Source: Akkermansiaceae bacterium UBA2381 (lineage in GTDB: Bacteria > Verrucomicrobiota > Verrucomicrobiia > Verrucomicrobiales > DEV007). Taken from it: a stretch of 64,000 nt of DNA. Both the position numbers and the translations under genes were made by a program. Each line of letters starts with the position of its first letter. Position 1 is the stretch's first letter. Below are positions 1 to 9,050 of this stretch, in pieces. The notes under the pieces are model-generated. The model saw nothing but the letters and a program-made list of their open reading frames with translations. It did no database searches and was not told the DNA's origin. The stretch is from the NCBI GenBank assembly GCA_002344215.1, contig DDSV01000052.1:171889-235888 (forward strand). Direction: 5' to 3'.

Positions 1-471
1 CAGGTCATCGCCACCTCATCTCTCTTTAGCGCGGATGGCCACTTCCAGGAATCCAAACTCGAGGACCTCGTCTCGGAAGTCGGTTCCGAAAGGCTTGTCA
101 TCGATCTGAGCTGCCGGCGCTTCGAAGATTCCTGGATTGTCGCGATGAACCGCTGGCAAACCCTGACTGATCTGACGATCACCGCGGAAACGCTTGATTC
201 TCTTTCCGCCTCCTGCGCCGAATTCCTCATTCACGCCGCCGATGTGGAGGGAAAGTGTGAGGGAATCGATGAAGACCTCGTCTCCTTTCTCGGTCAATGG
301 GGCGTGAGACCCGTCACCTATGCGGGCGGGGCGGCGTCCCTGCGCGATCTCGAACTGGTCGACCGCCTCAGCGGCGGGCGCGTTGATCTTACGATAGGGA
401 GTGCTCTCGACATTTTCGGCGGTTCCGGCGTAAGCTATGCGGACTGTGTCGCCTACAACCGGAGGCGCTAA
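1..471 (+). CDS. hisA: Phosphoribosylformimino-AICAR ribotide isomerase, eukaryotic type (5' truncated)
   Basis: The frame is open from base 1 and ends with TAA at 469-471, so only the C-terminal 156 residues are present. They read as the HIS6/HisA2 type of histidine biosynthesis isomerase: VIATS near the start, then VIDLSCRR, WIVAMNRWQT, EFLIHAADVEGKCEGID, PVTYAGG and VDLTIGSALDIFGG. These are the phosphate-binding and active-site loops of the second half of the (beta/alpha)8 barrel. The enzyme performs the Amadori rearrangement of ProFAR to PRFAR in the cytoplasm. The DVEGKCEGID and GSALDIFGG wording matches the fungal and plant form more than the classical bacterial HisA, although that form is also known in some bacteria. 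The rest of the gene and any his operon lie outside the window. Confidence 0.85.
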   Translation, partial: QVIATSSLFSADGHFQESKLEDLVSEVGSERLVIDLSCRRFEDSWIVAMNRWQTLTDLTITAETLDSLSASCAEFLIHAADVEGKCEGIDEDLVSFLGQWGVRPVTYAGGAASLRDLELVDRLSGGRVDLTIGSALDIFGGSGVSYADCVAYNRRR

Positions 472-548
472 TTCACCACTTGCCCTTCTTCAACGTGAAG
501 GGATCATTCTCCCAGACAAAACTCTGCCTTTCAGAATCCCCTACACCG

Positions 549-3392
549 ATGATTGTATCCTGCCGTCTTCCCGCCTGCCTCCTCGCCCTCTTCACTGCAT
601 TTCTCTTTGCCCAGGCGCCGGTCACCCGCGCCGCCGACGCCGTCCCCCTCGCCCACGAGGGAAGCGACATCAAGCCCGATGCCGCGGTGAAATGGGGTAT
701 CCTCGAGAACGGGCTGCGCTACGCGATCCTTCCCAATGCCGAGCCGCCGAACCGGGTCAGCATGCGCCTCTTCGTGGACGCCGGTTCCCTCATGGAAAAC
801 GATGACCAGCAGGGACTCGCCCACTTTCTGGAGCACATGGCCTTCAACGGGACGAAGAACTTTCCTCCCGGCGAGATGGTCGAGTATTTCCAGCGCCTCG
901 GGATGGGCTTCGGCAACCACACCAATGCCCACACTTCGTTTAATGAAACGGTCTACAAGCTTGAGCTTCCCAGCGCTGAATCGACCATGATCGATGAGGG
1001 CATGAAGCTGTTTCGCGATTACGCCGACGGCATGCTGCTGCTCTCTGAGGAGATTGAAGACGAGCGGGGCATTATCCTGAGCGAGAAGCGGGTGCGTGAT
1101 TCAGTCAGTTGGAGAACTTTCGTCGAGCAGATGAAATTCGTCTTTCCGGAGCAGCGCCTCAGCGTTCGCATGCCTATCGGAACCGAAGAAGTGATCAGCA
1201 AAGCCCCTCGTGAGCGTTTCGTCGAGTTTTACGAAAACTGGTACACCCCCAATCGTATGGTAGTGATCGTCGTTGGTGCGGTTGAGCCGGCCGCCGTCGA
1301 GGCGCTCATCTCGTCCCACTTTGCAGACATGCCGGTCAAAAAGCGACAGCCGGAGCCGCCCATGGGTGAGATGGCGAAGCGGGAGTTCGCCACCCACTAT
1401 CATTTTGAAGAGGAGGCCGGGGAGGCCACTATTTCCATCGAGGTGCTCAAACCTCGCGTCGATCCTCCGGACAACAGTGAGCGTCGGGAGTATGACCTTC
1501 ATCTCATGCTCGCCGGCCAGATGATTGACCGGCGCCTTGAGCGCATCGCCAAGGCGGAGGACTCGCCCATCAGCGCGGCCAGCATGAGTGCGGGTGATTT
1601 CTTTGATCTCAATTTTGCTCTCTACAGCTCCATCGAGGCAGACTGCAAGCCGGAGAACTGGAAGAAGGCCCTCGCCGTGATTGAGCAGGAACTCCGCCGG
1701 GCCATCGAGTTCGGATTTACTCAGTCTGAGCTCGACGAGGCAAAAGCCAATGTCCGCCGGATGTTCGAGGACGCGGCAAAACAAATGGGAACCCGCCAGT
1801 CGCGCGACCTCGCTGATCAAATCGCGAGCCGCCTCGGTTCCCGGAGAATCTTCACCAGTCCTGCCGATGATCTTCCCCGGGTCACCTCCACCCTGGAAAA
1901 GATCACACTGCAGACCTGCCTTGATCATCTCGCCGGTCTCTGGGAGACGTCCAATGAAACACTCGTGCTGGTCTCGGGGAATGCGAAGATAGACGATCCC
2001 CTCGCCACAATTGAAGGCGCCTACAAAGAGAGCACCGCCGTCGCAGTCACCGCTCCCGAAGAGAAGGCAATCGGTGAGTTTGCCTATTCAAAGCTGCCTG
2101 CACCGGGAAAGATCGCCGAACGCAGTGAAGTCGAAGATCTCGAAGTGACCAAACTGCGTTTCGAGAACAACGTTCGCGTCAATCTGAAGGTCACCGATTT
2201 CGAGGACGAGACGATTCACGTCAAGGCCCGGATCGGGTCCGGTCTGATCAACGAACCGGTGCCCGGGCTATCTTTCCTTCTGGGGAGCACCTTCTCCAAA
2301 GGAGGACTCGAAGCACATAGCTTTGACGACATTCAACTGCTCTTTGCGGGCAAGTCGGTCGAGGTCAATTTCACGGTCGATGATGATGCGTTCACTCTCT
2401 ACGGTCAAACCACTCCGGATGCCCTTGCCGATCAGCTGATGCTGATGAGGGCCTATCTCACCAACCCCGGATTCCGGGAGGAATCGGCCACGGAATTCAT
2501 GCGCGGGCTCGATTACATTTATCAGCAGCTTGAGCGAACCCCGGGCGGATTTGCCCAGTATGAGGTCGCCCGCTTTCTCCATTCGGACGACGCCCGTTTT
2601 GGATACCCGAAACGGCAGGAAGTTGAGAACCTGAAAATGGAACAGGCGAAGGCCTGGATCGCCCCCGAACTTAAGTCGGGTTACCTCGAGCTGACCCTGG
2701 TGGGCAGTTTCGACAAGGAAGCCGCGATTGAACTGCTCGCGGGGACTTTTGGCAATCTCGAGGAACGGAGTTCGGCAAAGCCTGACAGCAAGGAGGCCCG
2801 CCTCGTGAAGTTCCCTGAAGGCACTTCCCGCGAGTTTGTCTTTGATTCCGAGATCCCGAAAGCAATGGCCGTCGTTCACTGGCCCACCACCGATATTTTC
2901 GAGATCGAGAAAACCCGCCGTCTCGGGATGCTCTCGGCGATTCTCGATGATCGTCTTCGCGTAAAGATCAGGGAGGAGCTTGGTGATGCTTACAGCCCCT
3001 TTGCCCATAATCTCCCCAGTGACACCTGGACCGGCTATGGCTATCTTTTCGCTTCGGTCACCGTTGACCCATCACAGTCAGAGGCGGTCAACAAAGTCAT
3101 CTCCTCCATCGCCGCGGAGCTTGCCACCGGCAAAAGTATCACCGCTGACGAGCTCGAGCGCGCGAAGAAGCCACTCGTGACCTCGATCGAGGAAATGCGG
3201 AGAACCAATCGTTACTGGTTGTCGAGTGTTCTCGAATCTTCGCAGGAATACCCCCAACGATTGGACTGGTCACGGAGCTTTGTCGACGACAACAAAAACA
3301 TCACGGTCGAAGAAGTGAATGCTCTGGCGGCTGAGTTCCTGAAGGCGGATAAACAGGTAACCGTCGTGATCAAGCCCGGGAAACCCGGGTGA
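549..3392 (+). CDS. Secreted M16-family zinc metallopeptidase
   Basis: A 947-residue protein of the insulinase/pitrilysin family. Residues 1-28 form a signal peptide ending in VTRAA, so it probably acts in the periplasm. The inverted zinc motif HFLEH is at about residues 92-96, inside a typical M16 N-terminal domain, and is followed by an ERGIILSEKR segment that should supply the third metal ligand. A second M16-like half follows (about residues 500-940), the usual arrangement for bacterial proteins of 900-950 residues that degrade small peptides. A TTG codon at 480 opens the frame 23 codons earlier, but the ATG at 549 places the signal peptide at the N terminus and is preferred. The gene converges on gmd with 19 bases between the stop codons. 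The peptide substrate cannot be read from the sequence. Confidence 0.9.
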   Translation: MIVSCRLPACLLALFTAFLFAQAPVTRAADAVPLAHEGSDIKPDAAVKWGILENGLRYAILPNAEPPNRVSMRLFVDAGSLMENDDQQGLAHFLEHMAFNGTKNFPPGEMVEYFQRLGMGFGNHTNAHTSFNETVYKLELPSAESTMIDEGMKLFRDYADGMLLLSEEIEDERGIILSEKRVRDSVSWRTFVEQMKFVFPEQRLSVRMPIGTEEVISKAPRERFVEFYENWYTPNRMVVIVVGAVEPAAVEALISSHFADMPVKKRQPEPPMGEMAKREFATHYHFEEEAGEATISIEVLKPRVDPPDNSERREYDLHLMLAGQMIDRRLERIAKAEDSPISAASMSAGDFFDLNFALYSSIEADCKPENWKKALAVIEQELRRAIEFGFTQSELDEAKANVRRMFEDAAKQMGTRQSRDLADQIASRLGSRRIFTSPADDLPRVTSTLEKITLQTCLDHLAGLWETSNETLVLVSGNAKIDDPLATIEGAYKESTAVAVTAPEEKAIGEFAYSKLPAPGKIAERSEVEDLEVTKLRFENNVRVNLKVTDFEDETIHVKARIGSGLINEPVPGLSFLLGSTFSKGGLEAHSFDDIQLLFAGKSVEVNFTVDDDAFTLYGQTTPDALADQLMLMRAYLTNPGFREESATEFMRGLDYIYQQLERTPGGFAQYEVARFLHSDDARFGYPKRQEVENLKMEQAKAWIAPELKSGYLELTLVGSFDKEAAIELLAGTFGNLEERSSAKPDSKEARLVKFPEGTSREFVFDSEIPKAMAVVHWPTTDIFEIEKTRRLGMLSAILDDRLRVKIREELGDAYSPFAHNLPSDTWTGYGYLFASVTVDPSQSEAVNKVISSIAAELATGKSITADELERAKKPLVTSIEEMRRTNRYWLSSVLESSQEYPQRLDWSRSFVDDNKNITVEEVNALAAEFLKADKQVTVVIKPGKPG

Positions 3393-3411
3393 CGACAGGT
3401 CGGGGTCACAC

Positions 3412-4482
3412 TCAGCGCGGTGCAACGGGCGGAGCGGATTTCTCGCTCCGCGCGAGCTTCCAATCCGCCTCTGCCATCAGCGTAACCAGATCGCGGAAGG
3501 TGACCTTGGGTTTCCAGCCGAGGACACGCTCGGCCTTGGCGGGGTTTCCCAGCAACTGTTCGACCTCAGCCGGCCTGAAGTAGCCGGGCGAGATTTCAAT
3601 GATCGTTCGCCCTGATCTCCGGCAGATACCCTTTTCATCAACACCGCCGCCTTCAAACCTCAGGGGAATCCCGACCGCATCGAAGGCATGCTCACAAAAC
3701 TCACGCACCGTGTGCATTTCACCCGTGGCGCAGACGTAATCTCCCGGCGTTTCCTGTTGCAGCATCCGCCACATCATTTCGGTGTACTCAGGGGCATAGC
3801 CCCAGTCGCGCCGGGCATCAAGATTGCCGAGGACCAGTTTATCCTGCAAACCCTCCGCGATGCGGCCGGCGGCCCGGGTGATTTTTCGGGTGACGAAAGT
3901 CTCGCCGCGGCGGGGAGACTCGTGATTGAAGAGAATGCCGTTTGAAGCGTGAATACCATACGACTCACGGTAATTGACGACAATCCAGTAGCCGTAAAGC
4001 TTGGCCACTCCGTAGGGAGATCGCGGATAAAACGGAGTCGTTTCCGACTGGGGGACTTCCTGGACCAATCCGTAGAGTTCGCTCGTCGAGGCCTGGTAAA
4101 AGCGCGCCTGCTTTTCGAGTCCGACTTCCTTGAGAGCGTCAAGGAAGCGGAGCGTGCCAATAGCGTCAACTTCGGCCGTATACTCCGGAACCTCAAAGGA
4201 CACTTTCACATGACTCTGGGCACCCAGGTTATAGATCTCACTCGGACCGATCCGCTCAAGAAGACGATTCAGGTTGGATGAATCGGTGAGATCTCCGTAG
4301 TGCAGAAAAAAGCGACCCTCTTCGCGCAGACGTTCATCATGATAGAGATGATCAATCCTCTCCGTGTTGAAGGAACTACTCCGTCTAATCATTCCGTGCA
4401 CGACGTAGCCCTTCTCAAGCAGTTGCTCGGCAAGGTAGGAACCATCCTGGCCGGTGATTCCGGTGATTAGGGCAATTTTCAT
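3412..4482 (-). CDS. gmd: GDP-mannose 4,6-dehydratase
   Basis: A 356-residue short-chain dehydrogenase/reductase-fold enzyme that converts GDP-D-mannose to GDP-4-dehydro-6-deoxy-D-mannose using bound NADP. It starts MKIALITGITGQDGSYLAEQLLE, the typical GMD nucleotide-binding N terminus. The catalytic YxxxK is seen as YGVAKLYGYW, and SELYG, ILFNHESPRRG and FVTRKI are family signatures. The frame extends 19 codons upstream to 4539, but that part is unrelated to the family and overlaps fcl, so ATG at 4482 is used. It lies 34 bases downstream of fcl on the same strand, and the pair makes GDP-L-fucose from GDP-mannose for surface glycans. The assignment is secure. Confidence 0.95.
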   Translation of the reverse strand: MKIALITGITGQDGSYLAEQLLEKGYVVHGMIRRSSSFNTERIDHLYHDERLREEGRFFLHYGDLTDSSNLNRLLERIGPSEIYNLGAQSHVKVSFEVPEYTAEVDAIGTLRFLDALKEVGLEKQARFYQASTSELYGLVQEVPQSETTPFYPRSPYGVAKLYGYWIVVNYRESYGIHASNGILFNHESPRRGETFVTRKITRAAGRIAEGLQDKLVLGNLDARRDWGYAPEYTEMMWRMLQQETPGDYVCATGEMHTVREFCEHAFDAVGIPLRFEGGGVDEKGICRRSGRTIIEISPGYFRPAEVEQLLGNPAKAERVLGWKPKVTFRDLVTLMAEADWKLARSEKSAPPVAPR

Positions 4483-4516
4483 GGGGTAGATTCTAAAACG
4501 ATCGCTAGATACCGGA

Positions 4517-5458
4517 CTACATTTTTTCGGAATGCTCAAGGAAATCGCAGTAGGCGATCTTCAATCCCTTTTCGAGGGAGGTGGACGGACTCCAACCGAG
4601 CGAACGAATAAGCGACGAGTCCATGAGCTTCCTCGGTGTCCCGTCGGGTTTGCCCTGGTCGGTATTGATCCCGCCATCGAAACCGGTCGTGCGGGCGATC
4701 AAAGCAGCGAGTTCAAGAATGGTGATATCATTCCCCGCTCCGACATTCACCAGCGAGGGCGGATCCGTGAGGGAGAGCAGGTGCAGGCATCCCTCAGCCA
4801 GATCATCGGCAAAGAGAAACTCACGCCTCGGAGTTCCCGAACCCCAGATCGTTACCGCGGAATCCCCTCTTTCTTTGGCCTCATGAAAGCGGCGAATCAG
4901 CGCGGGAATCACGTGTGAGTTCTCGGGATGATAATTGTCCCCTTTGCCGTAGAGGTTGCAGGGCATGACGGAATGGAAGAGCGCCCCGTGCTGACGGCGA
5001 TAGAATTCACAAAGCTTGAGCCCCGCGATTTTGGAAATCGCATAGGCCTCGTTGGTCGGTTCAAGAGCGCCACTGAGGAGAGATTCCTCCTTGATTGGCT
5101 GAGGCGCAAATTTCGGATAGATGCACGAACTTCCCAGAAAAAGCACCCGACCTACCCCGTTGCGATAGGCTGCGTGAATCAGATTCGCGGCAATCATTAG
5201 ATTGTCGTAAAGAAAATCCGCCGGGTAGGTGTCATTGGCGAGAATGCCGCCGACTCTCGCGGCGGCAATGATCATGACATCGGGACGATGAGTGGCCACA
5301 AAATCCAGGGTCGCAGCCTGTTCCCTCAGGTCGAGCTCCTCACTTCCCGCCGTGACAGTGCTTTCGCAACCCGCTTCGGCGAGTGCACGAACGATGGCGC
5401 TGCCGACCATTCCCCGGTGGCCGGCGATGTAGATTTTTTTCCCGGAGAACTGGGCCAT
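4517..5458 (-). CDS. fcl: GDP-L-fucose synthase
   Basis: A 313-residue SDR epimerase/reductase that turns GDP-4-dehydro-6-deoxymannose into GDP-L-fucose by 3,5-epimerisation and NADPH reduction. Visible signatures are GHRGMVGSAIVRAL (dinucleotide binding), FLGSSCIYPK, the catalytic YAISKIAG (YxxxK), NLYGKGDNYHPENSHVIPALIRRF and FLFADDLAEGCLHL. The length equals that of E. coli Fcl. It lies just upstream of gmd in the direction of transcription and 32 bases downstream of the aminotransferase gene, so the three are probably cotranscribed. Confidence 0.95.
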   Translation of the reverse strand: MAQFSGKKIYIAGHRGMVGSAIVRALAEAGCESTVTAGSEELDLREQAATLDFVATHRPDVMIIAAARVGGILANDTYPADFLYDNLMIAANLIHAAYRNGVGRVLFLGSSCIYPKFAPQPIKEESLLSGALEPTNEAYAISKIAGLKLCEFYRRQHGALFHSVMPCNLYGKGDNYHPENSHVIPALIRRFHEAKERGDSAVTIWGSGTPRREFLFADDLAEGCLHLLSLTDPPSLVNVGAGNDITILELAALIARTTGFDGGINTDQGKPDGTPRKLMDSSLIRSLGWSPSTSLEKGLKIAYCDFLEHSEKM

Positions 5459-5490
5459 ATCACATTCAATGCTGCGGCCGGACTCGTCTC

Positions 5491-6582
5491 TCAGACGCTG
5501 AGGATCGCGCTCGCCACCGTGTTCAGGTCCTCCTCCGTCACATACGGGCTCATCGGAAGACTGATCCCGGTCGAAGCAATCTGCTCGGTGACAGGAAAAT
5601 CCCCCATACGGTGATTCAAATCGGAAAAGGCCGGCTGAAGATGCAGCGGAACGGAGTAATAAGGAACCGAGGGAACTCCGCGGGCACCCAGCTTCGATTG
5701 GAGCGCATCTCTCTCAGGCGTTAGCACGGTATATTGAGCATAGACGGAGGTATTCCCTTCCGCCACGAAGGGAAGCTGGAGGGAAGCTCCTTTCAGCCTC
5801 TCATTATAACCGGCCGCCACGGCTTGCCGAAGGGCGATCTCCTCCTCAAAGAGATCCATTTTCGCCAGGACCACGGCCGCTTGCATCGTGTCGAGCCGGC
5901 CGTTGATTCCGATGATGGGGTGATAGTGCTTTCGCTCCTGCCCGTGGAGCCGGATCCATCGCAACCGTTCGGCGAGTTCATCGTCATCCGTGAATAGCGC
6001 ACCGCCATCGCCGTAGCCTCCGAGCGGTTTCGAGGGGAAAAAAGAAGTGCTCCCGACGAGGGATAGCGCTCCTGAACGCCGGCCATGATGGGTGGCCCCG
6101 AAACTCTGCGCGGCATCCTCGATCACCGGAATCCCCCCGGCCTCAGCGGCGATGCGGTTGATTGCCGTCATGTCGCTGGTCTGTCCGTAGATCCCGACCG
6201 GCATGATTGCTTTTGTCTTGTCAGTGATTGCCTCAGCGACGAGTGCCGGATTGATGTTCCAGGTGTCTTCTTCGATATCCACAAAGACGGTTTTCGCGCC
6301 AAGTAATGCAATCACCTCGGCCGTGGAGATCCAGGTGTAGGGAACCGTAATCACTTCGTCCCCCGGCCCGACTCCCAGGGCCATCAGTGCCATCATGAGC
6401 GAATCGGTTCCCGATGAGACACCGATCGCGTGCTTGCATCCCAGGAACTCGACGAGGCGGGATTCCAGTTCAAACACTTCCGGGCCCATGATGTATTGAC
6501 CATGATCGAGCACTGCGGCGATCCGCTTGTCGATGGATTGCCGGATCCGCTTTTGCTGACTCTTTAGATCAATAAACTCCAT
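5491..6582 (-). CDS. DegT/DnrJ/EryC1/StrS sugar aminotransferase, WbpE-like
   Basis: A 363-residue PLP enzyme of the nucleotide-sugar aminotransferase family. It begins MEFIDLKSQQKRIRQSID, has HGQYIMGPEVFELE and VSSGTDSLMMAL, an IEDAAQSFGA segment for the cofactor, and the PLP lysine in FFPSKPLGGYGDGGA. Of the family members I recall, it resembles WbpE/WlbC most. That enzyme aminates C3 of UDP-2-acetamido-2-deoxy-3-oxo-glucuronate for diacetamido-uronic acid residues of O-antigens. The specificity is inferred from wording only. An open frame continues upstream to 6825 into the next gene; ATG at 6582 starts the recognisable protein. No dehydrogenase (WbpB) or acetyltransferase (WbpD) partner is in the window. 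Confidence 0.88.
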   Translation of the reverse strand: MEFIDLKSQQKRIRQSIDKRIAAVLDHGQYIMGPEVFELESRLVEFLGCKHAIGVSSGTDSLMMALMALGVGPGDEVITVPYTWISTAEVIALLGAKTVFVDIEEDTWNINPALVAEAITDKTKAIMPVGIYGQTSDMTAINRIAAEAGGIPVIEDAAQSFGATHHGRRSGALSLVGSTSFFPSKPLGGYGDGGALFTDDDELAERLRWIRLHGQERKHYHPIIGINGRLDTMQAAVVLAKMDLFEEEIALRQAVAAGYNERLKGASLQLPFVAEGNTSVYAQYTVLTPERDALQSKLGARGVPSVPYYSVPLHLQPAFSDLNHRMGDFPVTEQIASTGISLPMSPYVTEEDLNTVASAILSV

Positions 6583-6637
6583 AAGTTGGGCGGTAAGTTC
6601 GGGGGACTTGGCGCTCAAGTCAACGCCGACGCCATCT

Positions 6638-8275
6638 CTAATCCGTTTTCCCGCCTTCGAGGCCCTCGGAGAGGAGTGAAAGGAACTTTTCGCGGTGCCC
6701 CGGATTCGCCCCGTCAAAATGCTCCCCCGCCGCCTGGAAAAGAGAATCCAGCCGGGCGTCCCGATTGAGTGGCTCCTTTTCAAGAATTCCCGTCCGCGAC
6801 GACCCTTGAAACCGCTTCCAATCAAGCATCCACGCCACCAGGGCCGGAATGAACTTGCCTGAAAGTCGATTCATAACATACCGCCAGGCAACTCCGCACT
6901 CACCGTCGACGAACGATTCAGCCGGCGGCTCGACGCGCAATTTCACCTCCCACGGTGGCCAGGCGGACATATCGCCGTTCAAAAGAGGCTCCCAGGCGTC
7001 CGACGACGAGCCTCCTTCCAGGTGAATCTCCACCTGCCACGGGGATAAAAGGACAAATTCGAACCCGGCGCTCTCAAATTGCTCCATCGCGCGGTGCAAT
7101 TTTCCCGTAATGAGCAGCAATGCTCCACAGGTAACGCCATCAAAAATATTCAGGAGTGAAGGAAGGGGCAAACCCGGGGAGGGGTCACCGAACAGGACGG
7201 TAAAATTCTCATCGCAATAGACGGAGCGAACTTTGACGGAGTTATGGTGGGATTTGAGAAAGGGGTGAGACAGCCTCCGGTTTACCGGATCAACCAGAGA
7301 CGTTTCAAACCAGTGTTCGGGAGGTAGCAGGTAGCCCAGTCGATCAACCGTTTCCCCTCCGGAGGAGGCTTCGACCACAAAGGGAGAAAAGCAAGGACCC
7401 TTGGGAACACCTTCCCTGCGGGAGGAGATTTTCCCGGGATGTGCCCGGGAAAATTCGTTCCTTAGGTAGTCAGCGAGTGGACCAATGGGCATTTCTCCCG
7501 ACGAGATCGAGAATTCGAGTCGTTTCCGGGTTCCCTGAACCCGTTCGATTTCAGACTCAAGCAGATGAATAATCTGGCGAATCCGTTCGACCAGACTCTT
7601 CTCTCTGCCCGCCTCAAGGTCTTTCAGGAGACTGCGGAAAGGCTTGCTGTCGCCTGGCGAGATACCCTCGAACCCGCTCTTTCCGCTTTGCTTGATGAAC
7701 ACAAGCAAGCGGGCCATCAGCTCGGTCCACTTTCGCGCGATTTGATAATCACTGAGCGGCCGCTCTTCCCGGAGCAGGGAAAAGGCAGGGCAAAACTTCA
7801 CCGCGAGTTGTACGCCGTCACGTGCACAGATCCGGAAGTCTTCAATTTCCACATTGGAAAGGACCCTCGGCGCTCCGGTGAGCGGCAGGACAAATCCGAG
7901 CATATCCATCATCATCTGAATCGCGTGTCCTTCCGGAATCCTCTCAAGCCGCGCCAGATATTTCAGGAGGGGTTCACCTTCGCTCGCCGGACACCGCAGA
8001 ACAAATCCGTCTCCAGACTCCTCATTCAACACGACCGGAAGATTCAATTCCGGCCAGTTGATCCGCTCCAATAGCTCGAGTCGCTGGTGAATCGATTCGG
8101 AGTACCCGCGCGGCAGCGAGTCCCCTCCGGAAAACTGAAATCCCCAATCGATCAGGGACTCTCCTCCTTTGCGGCAAAAGAAAGTTTTTAATGACCGGGG
8201 CACAGTACCGCTCTCTGTGGTCCCGTCGTGAAACTCAGCCAGAAAATGACAAATCTCGAGAGTGGCTTCCGGCAT
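6638..8275 (-). CDS. Uncharacterised protein resembling two degenerate kinase domains
   Basis: A 545-residue protein without signal peptide or membrane segment; I do not recognise a named family. Two regions have the rhythm of a eukaryotic-type kinase C-lobe. The first (about residues 90-160) has GDGFVLRCPASEGEPLLKYL, then a helix and VLSNVEIEDFRI where a catalytic loop would be. The second (about 310-430) has YLLPPEHW, GLPLPSLLNIF and then FVLLSPWQVEIHLE. Neither contains HRD, DFG or a convincing glycine loop, so it would be catalytically inactive if the fold is right. Residues 215-260 are helical and charged. It sits between the pseudopilin gene and the WbpE-like gene on the same strand, suggesting a regulatory or scaffold role in pilus or glycan production. 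The fold assignment is a weak inference. Confidence 0.6.
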   Translation of the reverse strand: MPEATLEICHFLAEFHDGTTESGTVPRSLKTFFCRKGGESLIDWGFQFSGGDSLPRGYSESIHQRLELLERINWPELNLPVVLNEESGDGFVLRCPASEGEPLLKYLARLERIPEGHAIQMMMDMLGFVLPLTGAPRVLSNVEIEDFRICARDGVQLAVKFCPAFSLLREERPLSDYQIARKWTELMARLLVFIKQSGKSGFEGISPGDSKPFRSLLKDLEAGREKSLVERIRQIIHLLESEIERVQGTRKRLEFSISSGEMPIGPLADYLRNEFSRAHPGKISSRREGVPKGPCFSPFVVEASSGGETVDRLGYLLPPEHWFETSLVDPVNRRLSHPFLKSHHNSVKVRSVYCDENFTVLFGDPSPGLPLPSLLNIFDGVTCGALLLITGKLHRAMEQFESAGFEFVLLSPWQVEIHLEGGSSSDAWEPLLNGDMSAWPPWEVKLRVEPPAESFVDGECGVAWRYVMNRLSGKFIPALVAWMLDWKRFQGSSRTGILEKEPLNRDARLDSLFQAAGEHFDGANPGHREKFLSLLSEGLEGGKTD

Positions 8276-8380
8276 CTGAAAGAGGACTCCGGGATCAACG
8301 GATCTGATGAATATTCCCCATCCCCATCGGGGCCCTCCGGCCGGGCCTCCACCAACACCCCCCGGGCAGCGCGCTGAAAA

Positions 8381-8965
8381 TTACTGCGTCTGCCAGTTTG
8401 AAATATACTTGGACGCCTCATCCGGATTATCGGGATTGGCGTCGGTAATCGACCAGATATCGTAGGTGGGATTGTAGGTTTTTCTCTTTTTCGGATCGAT
8501 ATTCGGCGGCTGGGCAAGATATCGAATCGGATTGCCGTAGGAATCGATAACCATATACTCACCGCCGATCACCACTGAACGGCCCTCTTTCGACTCCCGA
8601 TTACTGAAGTAGTCCAGCTTGGGGACGTAAACTTTCTCGTTATTGTCAAAGTCGACCTCGCCGTTCAAATCCCAGTCACCCGAGAGGTGTTTGTAAAGAA
8701 CCGCCGAGCCCTCGACACCCGAGGCGTCGTCGTGCTCACCGGCAGGTTCATTGATGGGAAATGACCCGTTATCGATCTGATATTTGGAGAGACCGTTCTC
8801 CAACTCTGCGATAAAGGTCTCGACCTTACCCCGGTTGATCTTGCTCATGATCCCCGGAAGCGAGGCGATCAGGAATCCGGCGAGAATGGCCATGATGGAG
8901 ACCACCACCATGAGTTCAATCATGCTGAAGCCGGAATTCCTTTTCGAGGGTTCTTTACGTTTCAT
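8381..8965 (-). CDS. Type II secretion/type IV pilus pseudopilin (GspG-like)
   Basis: A 194-residue prepilin. After a short basic leader (MKRKEPSKRNSG) comes FSMIELMVVVSIMAILAGF: a prepilin peptidase site between Gly12 and Phe13, the conserved Glu at mature position 5, and the hydrophobic assembly helix. The C-terminal half resembles major pseudopilins, with a helix (VETFIAELENGLSKYQIDNGSFP), a DSYGNPIRY segment and YDIWS near the end, as in GspG, whose C-terminal loop binds calcium. The insertion around DWDLNGEVDFDNNE (about residues 92-107) is acidic and may add a metal site. It follows the pilC-like gene on the same strand (85-base gap). Confidence 0.88.
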   Translation of the reverse strand: MKRKEPSKRNSGFSMIELMVVVSIMAILAGFLIASLPGIMSKINRGKVETFIAELENGLSKYQIDNGSFPINEPAGEHDDASGVEGSAVLYKHLSGDWDLNGEVDFDNNEKVYVPKLDYFSNRESKEGRSVVIGGEYMVIDSYGNPIRYLAQPPNIDPKKRKTYNPTYDIWSITDANPDNPDEASKYISNWQTQ

Positions 8966-9050
8966 AGGGGGATCATATCAGAAGGTGCCCGACCGAGTCA
9001 AGACTGCATGAACTTCGGGCACCTCGACGCTTCCGCTGTCTTTCTCCTTC

